This document shows, piece after piece, positions 1 through 7,910 of a DNA stretch of 64,000 bases. Each line of letters starts with the position of its first letter. The first letter of the stretch is position 1. Under the pieces are notes generated by a model that saw only the letters and a program-made list of their open reading frames with translations, did no database searches and was not told where the DNA came from. Position numbers and translations under genes: made by a program. Source of the stretch: an uncultured Pseudomonadota bacterium (GTDB lineage: Bacteria; Myxococcota_A; UBA796; SXON01); contig CAIQVJ010000134.1 in the NCBI GenBank assembly GCA_903875225.1, positions 1 to 64,000 of the forward strand, read 5' to 3'.

Positions 1-72
1 CACCGGGCGGAGATGCAGCATCCGTCCTTCGACAGCGCGGGGGCCGCTCTGCCGGGCCCGGCCCGCGGCGCG

Positions 73-378
73 GCGGACCGGAGTCGGCAGGACCGCCCCA
101 TCCACGCGACCTTTGTCCGCGCGGCGGACCAGAGTCAGCAGGACAGCCCCATCCCCGCGACCTTTGGCCGCCTGGCGGACCAGAGTCAGCAGGACAGCCC
201 CATCCTCGCGACCTTTGGCCGCGCGGCGGACCAAAGTCGGCAGGACAGCCCCATCCCCGCGACCTTTGGCCACACGGCGGACCAGAGTCAGCGAGACAGC
301 CCCATCCTCGCGACCTTTGTCCGCGCGGCGGACCGAAGTCACCGGGACAGCCCCATCCCCGCGACCTTTGGCCGCGCG
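73..378. repeat. Six-copy 51-bp tandem minisatellite
   Basis: Six head-to-tail units of exactly 51 bases begin at 73, 124, 175, 226, 277 and 328. Twelve columns of the unit vary and the rest is identical in all copies; every unit keeps the core cagccccatc or a one-base variant. The unit length is a multiple of three, so an ATG reading frame stays open (13-408) and would encode a 17-residue repeat with the core DSPIPATFG. Seven of the twelve variable columns fall on the second codon position of that frame, which argues against it being a conserved protein. The array lies just downstream of the lpd stop codon on the other strand. A non-coding minisatellite is my preferred reading. Confidence 0.85.
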
Positions 379-404
379 GATCCCGCCAGCGCCGCGATGC
401 GCCG

Positions 405-1892
405 CTAGATGTGCGCGCTCTTCCCCAGCGCGACGGCCACCGCCTCGTACATCATCTCGCCCAGCGTGGGGTGCGCGTGCACGGTGTGCAGGAAGTGTTC
501 CGCAGTGACCTCAGCCGACCGGGCCATCACGAAGTTCGCGAGCATCTCGCTCGCCTCGTGTCCGACGATGTGCGCGCCGAGGATCTCCCCGTACTGCTTG
601 CCGATGAGCACCTTGACGAATCCTTCGCTCGCTCCGACCCCGCGTGCCTTTCCGTTCGCCGAGTAGGGGAACTTGCCGACGAGGTAGTCCACGCCGACCT
701 TCTTGCCGTCTGCCTTGAGCTTCTCCTCGGTCGCTCCGACGCTGGCGATCTGGGGATTGCAGTACGTGGCGGCCGGCATGTTGGCGTAGTCCACGTCTGG
801 AGCGTGAAGGCCCTTGATGCGGTCCACGCACACGTGTGCCTCCATGTAGGCTGTGTGGGCGAGCGCCGGCGGGCCCGAAACGTCGCCGATCACGTAGATC
901 CCGGGCACGTTCGTTCGGAAGCTGGAGTCGTGGGTGACCCAGTTGCCCTTCTGCAACGTCACGCCGGCCTGCTCCAGCCCGATGCCCTCCACGTTCGGGG
1001 TCACGCCCAACGCCAGCAGGCAGTGCGAGCCGCGCAGCATCGACCCGTCCTGGAGCGTCACGACCACGCCCTCCTTGTTGCCGTTGGCCTCGTTCGCCGG
1101 CTCGCGGACGACAGAAGTGCAGAGCGCGTTCGTGCGGACGTTCATGCCGAGCTTCTTGAAGCTCTTCTCGACCTGCGCCGAGACCTCGCCATCCTCGAGC
1201 GGCGTGAGCCGGTCGGCGCCCTCCACGAGCGTGACCTGCGTTCCGAAGCACTGGTAGAAGTAGGCGAACTCGCAGCCGATGGCGCCCGATCCCAGCACGA
1301 TGACGTGCTCGGGTTGCACGGGGGAGGCGATGGCCTCGCGGTAGGTCACCACGCGCTCGCCATCCACCTGCATGCCGGGGAACACCTTCGCGCGCGCGCC
1401 GGTGGCGACGAGGATGTGTTTTGCGAGCACGATCTGCTCGCCAGTCGCGCCGGTGACGGCGACCTGGCCCGGGGCCGACGCGGTCGGTGCGCTGACGATG
1501 CGGGCGGTGCCCTTGACCTGCTGCACGCCGTACTTCTTGAACAGGAACTGCACGCCGCGCTCGGACTGATCCGCGATCTTGCGGGAGCGCGCGATGACCT
1601 TTCCGTAGTCGTGCCGCGGGTTGTCGGCAGCGAGGCCGAACACCTCGAGCTCGTTCTTGAGGAACCAGTAGTTCTCGGCCGAGCGCAGGAGCGCCTTCGA
1701 CGGGATGCAACCCCAGTTCAGGCAGACGCCGCCGAGCCGCTCCTTCTCGACGCAGATCGTTGTGAGCCCAAGCTGGCTGGCGCGGATGGCCGCGACGTAG
1801 CCGCCGGGGCCCGAGCCGATGACCACCACGTCTACGCTCAACGGAGATGGTCGGACCGCTTTCGGGGTACCGCCGGGGACAGGGGTCTCCAT
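405..1892 (-). CDS. lpdA: Dihydrolipoyl dehydrogenase (E3)
   Basis: This 495-residue flavoprotein reoxidises the lipoyl groups of the E2 subunit and passes electrons to NAD+. The FAD fingerprint GSGPGG is at residues 26-31 and the redox-active disulfide lies in GGVCLNWGCIPSK (C57 and C62). The C-terminal His-Glu pair is present in HAHPTLGE. I chose the ATG at 1892 because it overlaps the TGA of the upstream E2 gene as ATGA, a typical coupled start; a GTG 24 bases further upstream would add eight residues. It is the last gene of the pdhB-pdhC-lpd operon and its length is normal for the family. Confidence 0.95.
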   Translation of the reverse strand: METPVPGGTPKAVRPSPLSVDVVVIGSGPGGYVAAIRASQLGLTTICVEKERLGGVCLNWGCIPSKALLRSAENYWFLKNELEVFGLAADNPRHDYGKVIARSRKIADQSERGVQFLFKKYGVQQVKGTARIVSAPTASAPGQVAVTGATGEQIVLAKHILVATGARAKVFPGMQVDGERVVTYREAIASPVQPEHVIVLGSGAIGCEFAYFYQCFGTQVTLVEGADRLTPLEDGEVSAQVEKSFKKLGMNVRTNALCTSVVREPANEANGNKEGVVVTLQDGSMLRGSHCLLALGVTPNVEGIGLEQAGVTLQKGNWVTHDSSFRTNVPGIYVIGDVSGPPALAHTAYMEAHVCVDRIKGLHAPDVDYANMPAATYCNPQIASVGATEEKLKADGKKVGVDYLVGKFPYSANGKARGVGASEGFVKVLIGKQYGEILGAHIVGHEASEMLANFVMARSAEVTAEHFLHTVHAHPTLGEMMYEAVAVALGKSAHI

Positions 1893-3265
1893 CAGAGCAC
1901 CAACATCGCGGGACACTCGACATACCGGCGCACGGCCTGCAGGAACCGCGCTCCGAGCGCTCCGTCCACCACACGATGATCACAGGTCATGGTGACGCTC
2001 ATCCTCCATCCGATGGCCAGTTGGCCGTTCTTCACGACGGGCACCTGCTCCACCCCACCCACCGCGAGGATGGCCGCCTCCGGTGGGTTGAGGATCGCAG
2101 TGAAGTGTTGGATGTCGAACATCCCGAGGTTCGAGATGGTGAAGCTGCCGCCGGTGTACTCCTCGACGGCGAGCTTGCCCTCCTTCGCGCGGGCAGCGAG
2201 CGCCCGGACCTCGCTGGCGATCTGGGTGGCGGTCTTCGTGTCGGCGTTGCGGATCACCGGCGTGATGAGCCCCTCCGGCAGCGCAACGGCCACGCCGATG
2301 TCGATGCTGCCGCGCTCGACGATGGTGTCGCCCATCCAGGCGGCGTTCACCTCCGGCACCTCACGGAGGCTGCGGGCGACGGCCATCAGGACCAGATCGT
2401 TGTAGCTCACCTTCACGCCGGAGCCACTGGCGGCCGCCTTGAGCTGAACGAGCGCGTCTGCGTCGAACGTGACGGTCAGGTAGAACACCGGCACCTGCTG
2501 GTGCACGTCGGTGAGCCTCCGCGAGATTGTCTTGCGCATCTGGGTGACGCGCTTGGATGTGTCAGTACGTGTCGGCGCTGAAGACGGTGCCTTCGCGGCC
2601 GCCTCGACGTCGGAGCGGACGACGCGCCCGTCGGGACCACTCCCGGTGATGCGGTCGAGCCTCACGCCGAGATCTGCGGCGACGGCCCGGGCGAGCGGGC
2701 TGACCGCCGCGCGCCGTGCGGTCGCGGGGACGTAGGCGCCGCGTGGCTCCATGATGGACTCGTCGATGGGCTTGCCCGCCCAGGAGAGCTTCGGGCTGTG
2801 GCCGGGGGTGGGCGCGGTGACCGCCGCAGGAGCGGCCAGGGCGGGCGAGGGCGCTGCGACGACAGGTGCCGGAGCGGCGGGCGTTGCGACGGGGACCGGC
2901 GCGGAGGGGGCTGGGGCGGCAGCCGCAACGACAGGGGCCGCGACTACAGGTGCCGCGACGACAGGTGCCGCAGGAGCCGCGCTCATCTTCGCATACTCGG
3001 CGACCAACGCGGAGATGTCATCCGTCGCCGTGGTCCCGATGATCGCGATGGGCCGACCGGGCGGGATCTCGTCGCCCTCCTTCGCCAGGTGCTTGAGGAG
3101 CACGCCCTTGTCGAAGTACTCGATGTCCATCGTCGCCTTGTCCGTCTCCACCGAGGCGATGACCGACTGGGGCTTGAGGTCGCCGCCCTCGGGCACCGTC
3201 CACTTTGCCAGCACGCCGACGGTCATCGTCGGCGTCGCCTGCGGCATCAACAAGAATTCTGCCAT
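1892..3265 (-). CDS. pdhC: Dihydrolipoamide acetyltransferase (E2) of pyruvate dehydrogenase
   Basis: This 457-residue core subunit transfers the acetyl group from lipoamide to CoA. It has one N-terminal lipoyl domain (residues 1-80) with the lipoylated lysine K43 in VETDKATMD, an Ala/Pro/Val-rich swinging linker (95-160), a peripheral-subunit-binding domain (about 183-222) and a C-terminal catalytic domain with the DHRVVDG active-site motif. A good Shine-Dalgarno site, AGGAG, lies five bases before the ATG. It sits between pdhB (49 bases upstream) and lpd (ATGA overlap). The E1-beta partner indicates pyruvate as substrate, although a branched-chain 2-oxo acid cannot be excluded from sequence alone. 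Confidence 0.93.
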   Translation of the reverse strand: MAEFLLMPQATPTMTVGVLAKWTVPEGGDLKPQSVIASVETDKATMDIEYFDKGVLLKHLAKEGDEIPPGRPIAIIGTTATDDISALVAEYAKMSAAPAAPVVAAPVVAAPVVAAAAPAPSAPVPVATPAAPAPVVAAPSPALAAPAAVTAPTPGHSPKLSWAGKPIDESIMEPRGAYVPATARRAAVSPLARAVAADLGVRLDRITGSGPDGRVVRSDVEAAAKAPSSAPTRTDTSKRVTQMRKTISRRLTDVHQQVPVFYLTVTFDADALVQLKAAASGSGVKVSYNDLVLMAVARSLREVPEVNAAWMGDTIVERGSIDIGVAVALPEGLITPVIRNADTKTATQIASEVRALAARAKEGKLAVEEYTGGSFTISNLGMFDIQHFTAILNPPEAAILAVGGVEQVPVVKNGQLAIGWRMSVTMTCDHRVVDGALGARFLQAVRRYVECPAMLVL

Positions 3266-3314
3266 GAAAGCTCCTGGTTTCGACGACGTGTCGCCGGTTC
3301 GTGATCGCTCGCCC

Positions 3315-4295
3315 CTACCTGCGCCCCATGACCTTGCGGGCGGCTTCGATCACCCGCTCGGGCGTGATGATGACCTGCTTTTCGAGGATCGTGGCGTAGG
3401 GCATCGGCACGTCGCGGTTGGTGACGCGGAGCACCGGGGCGTCGAGCAGGTCGAAGCAGGACTCCTGGATCCGTGAGACGATCTCGGCCGCGACGCCGGC
3501 GAACGCGAAGCCTTCCTGGACGACCACCGCGCGGTGGGTACGGGCGACGGCCTCGAAGATGGCGTCGTGGTCGAGCGGGCGCAGGCTGCGCAGGTCCAGG
3601 ACGGCCGCCGAGATCCCCTCCTTCGAGAGCGCCTCGGCTGCCTTGAGGCAGTTCACGACCTGCTTGCCCCACGAGATCAGCACCAGATCGGTGCCCGCCC
3701 GCTTCTCGTCGGCCTTCCCGATCGGGATCAGGTACTCCTCGGTCGGCACCTCTCCCTTCACCGCGTACATCATCTCGCTCTCGAGGTAGATGACCGGGTT
3801 GTCGTCGCGGATCGCGGACTTCAGCAAGCCCTTCGCGTCGTAGGGCGTGCTGGGCGCCACGACCTTCAACCCGGGAAAGTGGGCGTAGATGCTCTCGACC
3901 GAGGTGGAGTGCTGTGAAGCGAGGTTCTCGGCCGCGCCGTTCGCCCCCCGGAACACGATCGGGCACTTGTACTGCCCCGCGGACATCTGGTAGATCCGCG
4001 CCGCCGAGTTGATGATCTGGTCATACGCGACGAGGCTGAAGTTGAACGTCATGAACTCGATGATCGGCCGCATGCCGGCCATCGCCGCGCCCACGCCCAG
4101 GCCGGCGAACCCGTTCTCGGCGATCGGGGTGTCCACCACGCGATCGGGGCCGAACTCATCCAGCATGCCCTGGCTCACCTTGTAGGCGCCATCGTAGTAC
4201 GCGACCTCCTCGCCCATGAGGAATACCATGGGGTCGCGGCGCATTTCTTCGACCATCGCCTGTCGGATGGCTTCGCGCATCTGGATTGCGGGCAA
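3315..4295 (-). CDS. pdhB: Pyruvate dehydrogenase E1 component, beta subunit
   Basis: This 326-residue protein is the beta half of an alpha2-beta2 thiamine-diphosphate E1 enzyme. The segment MGEEVAYYDGAYKVSQG near residue 27 carries the glutamate that activates ThDP, and DTPIAENGFAGLGVGAA is the usual family block. I place the start at a TTG (4295) because AGGAG stands six bases before it and the resulting N-terminus LPAIQMREAIRQAM matches the family; an internal ATG lies five codons later and a longer GTG/ATG-started reading frame would run into the divergent gene. The operon has no E1-alpha gene: the next gene upstream points the other way. The alpha subunit must therefore be encoded elsewhere. 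Confidence 0.93.
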   Translation of the reverse strand: MPAIQMREAIRQAMVEEMRRDPMVFLMGEEVAYYDGAYKVSQGMLDEFGPDRVVDTPIAENGFAGLGVGAAMAGMRPIIEFMTFNFSLVAYDQIINSAARIYQMSAGQYKCPIVFRGANGAAENLASQHSTSVESIYAHFPGLKVVAPSTPYDAKGLLKSAIRDDNPVIYLESEMMYAVKGEVPTEEYLIPIGKADEKRAGTDLVLISWGKQVVNCLKAAEALSKEGISAAVLDLRSLRPLDHDAIFEAVARTHRAVVVQEGFAFAGVAAEIVSRIQESCFDLLDAPVLRVTNRDVPMPYATILEKQVIITPERVIEAARKVMGRR

Positions 4296-4301
4296 ACGGG
4301 G

Positions 4302-4306
4302 CTCCT
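4302..4306 (-). promoter_or_regulatory. Shine-Dalgarno site that fixes a TTG start for pdhB
   Basis: AGGAG on the minus strand ends six bases before a TTG codon at 4295. The nearest downstream ATG is about 21 bases from this site, too far for normal initiation, so the site decides for TTG. Confidence 0.7.
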
Positions 4307-4358
4307 GCTCGGGCGCGGAGCGTAACCGCGTCGGGGTCCCGCATCCTGCATGCTGTCG

Positions 4359-4364
4359 TACACA
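4359..4364 (+). promoter_or_regulatory. Possible -10 element of a leaderless GH5 transcript
   Basis: TACACA lies seven bases before the ATG at 4372 and no Shine-Dalgarno sequence is visible at normal spacing. The last base departs from the TAnnnT pattern seen at other genes here, so this is one of the weaker cases. Confidence 0.35.
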
Positions 4365-4371
4365 CCGGGGT

Positions 4372-5682
4372 ATGCGGGGAGGCATGCTGGTCCTGCTCCT
4401 CGCCTGTCACTCCGCCGCGACCGATCCGACCACCCCGCTGCCCGGGTGGACCGACGATCAGGGCCGCATCGTGCTCCACCGCGGCATGAACGTGGCCTCG
4501 ACCTCCAAGTCCACGGCCGACCACCTGCCCGGCTTCGACGATGCGGCCTACGACCTGCTCCCGGCGCACGGGATCACGCTGGCCCGCTACCTCGTGTTCT
4601 GGGAGGCCATCGAGCCGGTGCAGGGGCAGTACGACGACGCGTACCTCGACGCCGTCGCCCTGGACATCCAACGCCTCCGGGACCGGGGCATCGACGTGAT
4701 GCTCGACTTCCACCAGGACGTGTACGGGGAGGGCTTCGGGTTCACCGGTTTTCCGGACTGGACCTGTGATCAGGCCCAGTACGACAGCTTCACGCTCAAC
4801 ACGACGGCGTGGGGGCTCAACTACCTGGCGCCCGAGGTGGAGTATTGTTTCGACAATTTCTGGGCCTCCCAACCGTTGCAGGACGCCTACGCCGCGATGG
4901 CCACCCACGCCGCTCAGAGGCTCGGAGACGAGGTGATCGGCTACGACACCATGAACGAGCCCTATTGGGGCACGTCTGCCCAGGAGGAGTTGGAGACGGG
5001 CGCATTTGGCGATTTCCAGGCGAACGTGACGGCGGCGCTGCGTGAGGCCGATCCCGATGCCTGGATCGCGCTCGAACCCCTGGCGTACACCAACCTCACG
5101 GGCGAGACGTACCTGCCGTTCCCGGACGACGACAAGCTGCTGTATGCCCCGCACTTCTACCCGAGCTACGCCGAGTCCGGCGAAGGCTGGGGCGGTGACT
5201 TCACGAAAGAGGCGGCGTGGTTGAACGGCCTCGCCGATGCGGCCGACGAGCGGGGCGTGGGCTTGTGGCTCGGGGAATTCGGCATCTTCAGCGACAACGG
5301 GAACGAGGCCGAGTACGTGCAGGACGTGATCGACACGCTGGAGCCCCGCCAGGCCTCCACGAGCTACTGGGCGTTCGACCCCGGGCAGATCTTCGACGGC
5401 GCGACGAACGAGGCCGCGCCGCTCTTCTCGGCGTGGGAGCGCCCGTTCTTCCACGCGATCCCGGGCCGCGTGCTCTCGGACGACGGCACCTCGCTCACCT
5501 ACGCCCCGACGATGCCTGGCGTGCCTTTGGAGGTGGTGGTGCCCGAGGGGGCGTGCGCGACGTTGACGATCTCCGCCCAGCCGTCGATGGTGGGCATGGG
5601 TGTCGTGACGACGACGGGGCGCGTGCAGTTGATCGGGGATGCGGTGGGGGAGCAGACGGTGACGTTGGCGTGCGAGCCCTGA
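4372..5682 (+). CDS. GH5 glycoside hydrolase, endoglycoceramidase-like lipoprotein
   Basis: This 436-residue protein has a glycoside hydrolase family 5 TIM barrel. The acid/base glutamate is E196 in YDTMNEPYWG and the nucleophile is E302 in WLGEFGIF. The block DFHQDVYG (residues 112-119) is typical of the endoglycoceramidase branch, which releases the glycan from sphingolipids, but sphingolipid specificity is an inference. A small beta-sandwich-like domain fills the last 90 residues. The N-terminus MRGGMLVLLLAC contains a lipobox with C12 (or C8 if the second ATG at 4384 is used), so the enzyme is probably anchored to a membrane facing outward. It is divergent from pdhB with 76 bases between them. 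Confidence 0.85.
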   Translation: MRGGMLVLLLACHSAATDPTTPLPGWTDDQGRIVLHRGMNVASTSKSTADHLPGFDDAAYDLLPAHGITLARYLVFWEAIEPVQGQYDDAYLDAVALDIQRLRDRGIDVMLDFHQDVYGEGFGFTGFPDWTCDQAQYDSFTLNTTAWGLNYLAPEVEYCFDNFWASQPLQDAYAAMATHAAQRLGDEVIGYDTMNEPYWGTSAQEELETGAFGDFQANVTAALREADPDAWIALEPLAYTNLTGETYLPFPDDDKLLYAPHFYPSYAESGEGWGGDFTKEAAWLNGLADAADERGVGLWLGEFGIFSDNGNEAEYVQDVIDTLEPRQASTSYWAFDPGQIFDGATNEAAPLFSAWERPFFHAIPGRVLSDDGTSLTYAPTMPGVPLEVVVPEGACATLTISAQPSMVGMGVVTTTGRVQLIGDAVGEQTVTLACEP

Positions 5683-5705
5683 CGACGCTTCTGCAAGTCG
5701 GTGGC

Positions 5706-6404
5706 TCAGCTCCCCGATTCGCCCCAGGTCGCCGCTGTCTCCCTCGACTCCCAGGCCACGCACCCGTCGTGCTGGCAATCCGGGTCCTCCCAGCCCTCGC
5801 CTGCCAGTGTGACCGCGCCGTAGCCCCCGCCCGGAGCGAGGACCCCACCCACCGCGGCGCCGAGGCTCGCGTAGTCGGCGGTCGGGTCCGCGTAGTCCCA
5901 CTTGTCGAAGGTGCCGGTGAGCGTGACTGCGTCGAGGTCCTGGGTGAAGGATGATCGGTCCACCCCAGAGGCCTGCAGGGTGAGGGGCCAGGACTCGGCG
6001 AACACCCCATCGTCGGTGGAAAAGCCCACGTTCACATCGACCTCGAGCCAGTCTCCGCACGCGTTGGAGCCGCCGGTGTCGCCCAGTCCGGTCCCGTCGG
6101 ACTCCTGGTCGACGAACCGGACCTCCCCCGTGGTCCAGGCAACGTCGAGGGTGAGCAGGGTGTCCTCCTCTGCAGCCAGCCAGCTCAGGGGTTGGCTCGT
6201 GACCCCGCCCACCTGGGCGATGAGGTCCGCCGCGGAGAAGCCCAGCGACGTGACCACTGTGCCGTCCACGACGGTGGAGGTGCTGGTGCAGCCGCCCCCG
6301 GAGCCTGTGTCGTCATCCTTGTTGGAGCCATAGTCGGTCGGCTTCTCGATGCCAGGGGTGACGGTGTGGCAGCCGAGGAGGAGAAGCGTGGGCAGGATCG
6401 GCAT
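5706..6404 (-). CDS. Hypothetical lipoprotein
   Basis: This 232-residue protein has a very short lipoprotein signal, MPILPTLLLLGC, with the acylated cysteine at position 12 and no Lys or Arg before it. The start is the most upstream one possible in this frame. An acidic Asp/Gly/Ser linker with DDDTGSGGG follows, a common spacer after the anchor in this window. The remainder is a Thr/Val/Gly-rich, probably beta-structured domain with a few cysteines (CGDW, DCQHDGC). I do not recognise a family. It is convergent with the GH5 gene (23 bases) and its Shine-Dalgarno site sits in a small palindrome at 6408-6416. Confidence 0.75.
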   Translation of the reverse strand: MPILPTLLLLGCHTVTPGIEKPTDYGSNKDDDTGSGGGCTSTSTVVDGTVVTSLGFSAADLIAQVGGVTSQPLSWLAAEEDTLLTLDVAWTTGEVRFVDQESDGTGLGDTGGSNACGDWLEVDVNVGFSTDDGVFAESWPLTLQASGVDRSSFTQDLDAVTLTGTFDKWDYADPTADYASLGAAVGGVLAPGGGYGAVTLAGEGWEDPDCQHDGCVAWESRETAATWGESGS

Positions 6405-6407
6405 GAT

Positions 6408-6416
6408 GGAGTCTCC
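6408..6416 (-). promoter_or_regulatory. Shine-Dalgarno site inside a palindrome
   Basis: On the minus strand GGAGACTCC lies three bases before the ATG of the lipoprotein gene ending at 5706. The nine bases are self-complementary around the central A, so GGAG could pair with CTCC. Similar arrangements occur at 11398-11409, 12216-12224 and 35715-35726. Confidence 0.45.
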
Positions 6417-6474
6417 ACGGTCGGATCTATCACAATGACCGTGTTGGGGCGGCGCGGATGGGAGTCGTGCGGGC

Positions 6475-6480
6475 TACGAT
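6475..6480 (+). promoter_or_regulatory. -10 element, leaderless start
   Basis: TACGAT is separated by exactly six bases from the GTG at 6487. GTG is the most upstream start codon available in the frame and there is no Shine-Dalgarno sequence, so transcription probably begins at the start codon. Confidence 0.55.
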
Positions 6481-6486
6481 GGGATC

Positions 6487-7905
6487 GTGCTCCAACTCCT
6501 CTTGATCGCGTGCTCCTGCCCGACGTTCCAGGAGATGGAGGTCCGGGATCCGGACGGGCTGGCGGGCGAGGGGGTGATGGACGAGATCCGGACGGCGATC
6601 GCGGACTTCGCCGTGGCGACGGGCCGGGAGGGTGTCTGCGTGCCTGCGGTGGATGTGGTCGGGCCGCTCACGCACCGCGAGGCACCGGTCTGCGGGGACT
6701 ATTCGGGGCCGCGCTGGTCAATCCGGGTGTCCGCCGAGCGCGACTGCGTCTCGCAGCAGACGGTGACCCACGAGCTCTGCCACGCCATCGACACGATGGA
6801 GGGCCTCTCCGACGCGCATCCGGACGAGTTTCCGGGCGACGAGGTCGACACGGCGGTCTACGAAGAGGAGATCCGGGCGACGGAGGACTTCGCGCAGGCC
6901 TGCGAGGACGGGCCGCAGACCTACGAGCTCGATGCGGCCTGGGACGACGCGTGCGGCGACCCGGTGCTGGACGCCGGCGACCGGTTCGTGCAGGAGAACG
7001 TCTACGTCGACGCTTCACGGCTCACTGTCGAGAACACGGGCGTCGCGCTCGACATCGTGGACCGGAGCCTCCCGCTCGATGCGGAGACCCAGGTGCTGGA
7101 CGCGACTGGTGCGGATGGGGAGCTGTGGCTGACCGCGTGGCACTACGTGGGAGAGCAGCGGTCCACGCAGCTCTTGCGCCTGGATCCGGTCACGGGCGAG
7201 GTGCTCGGCGACATCGAGCTTGCGCCGCTGAGCGACGATGCGCCCGCGGCCAGCTTCGCGGTGAGCGACTCGGATCCGATCGTGCTGGTGCATCGCGAGC
7301 GCGAGTCCGGGCCGGACGCCTGGGAGGTGGAGCGCGTGCACCCGGCCAGCGGGTGGGTCGAGCGGCTGGGCACGACGCATGAGGCCTCCCTCGGCGCGGC
7401 GTGGTCGGAGGGCGTGCTCTACATCGCAGGGTACGACCCGGAGGACGACACGTCCAACCTGTGGACCTGGTCGCCCGGGGAGCGGGGGGAGCTGGACGCA
7501 CCGCAGTGGGTCCACGCGATCCGCCCCGCGCCCGGCGGGGTTGAGGTCCAAGCAGGGGAGGGGCTCTGGCGGTACGATCGGGAGCTTGGCACGTGGTCCT
7601 CGGTGCCCCTCCTCGGGCCGTGGGAGGGGTTCGCCCGGTGGTCGGGCACGTTGCGGATCTTCCTGGCGCCCAGGGCCCAGGCCCCCAGCGGAGGCGGCTT
7701 CGAGTTCAGCGGAGATGAAGAGCGGGGCCTTGTACTGCTCGACACCGAGACAGGCGTAGTCGAACTGCCGCAGGATCCATGCGCGAAAGTGGGCGGCGGG
7801 CGGCACTGGTGGGTCGAACTGGGAGAACAGGTGGTGCTCGTCTGGTGGGGCGTGCCGTTCGGGAGCGTGCTCACCATGACCGTGATCTCCCCGGCGGGCC
7901 GCTGA
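6487..7905 (+). CDS. Lipoprotein with HExxH metallopeptidase-like domain and propeller-like tail
   Basis: This 472-residue protein begins MLQLLLIAC, a nine-residue lipoprotein signal without a charged residue; the GTG start is forced because no earlier start exists in the frame. The first 140 residues contain HELCHAID (H95, E96, H99), the zinc-binding pattern of metallopeptidases, followed by an acidic stretch with EEEIRATEDFAQ. The rest is rich in short beta-strand motifs with Trp and Gly, resembling a beta-propeller. Substrate is unknown and I cannot name a peptidase family. It is followed after five bases by the methyltransferase gene, so the two are probably co-transcribed. Confidence 0.75.
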   Translation: MLQLLLIACSCPTFQEMEVRDPDGLAGEGVMDEIRTAIADFAVATGREGVCVPAVDVVGPLTHREAPVCGDYSGPRWSIRVSAERDCVSQQTVTHELCHAIDTMEGLSDAHPDEFPGDEVDTAVYEEEIRATEDFAQACEDGPQTYELDAAWDDACGDPVLDAGDRFVQENVYVDASRLTVENTGVALDIVDRSLPLDAETQVLDATGADGELWLTAWHYVGEQRSTQLLRLDPVTGEVLGDIELAPLSDDAPAASFAVSDSDPIVLVHRERESGPDAWEVERVHPASGWVERLGTTHEASLGAAWSEGVLYIAGYDPEDDTSNLWTWSPGERGELDAPQWVHAIRPAPGGVEVQAGEGLWRYDRELGTWSSVPLLGPWEGFARWSGTLRIFLAPRAQAPSGGGFEFSGDEERGLVLLDTETGVVELPQDPCAKVGGGRHWWVELGEQVVLVWWGVPFGSVLTMTVISPAGR

Positions 7906-7910
7906 CCGCC

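Noticed and set aside
73..378. CRISPR-like array
   Set aside because: Units are directly adjacent with no unique spacers and no cas genes are present.
13..408. Open reading frame of 131 codons over the minisatellite
   Set aside because: Substitutions between repeat units are mostly non-synonymous in this frame, it overlaps the lpd stop, and no recognisable protein results; kept only as a repeat.
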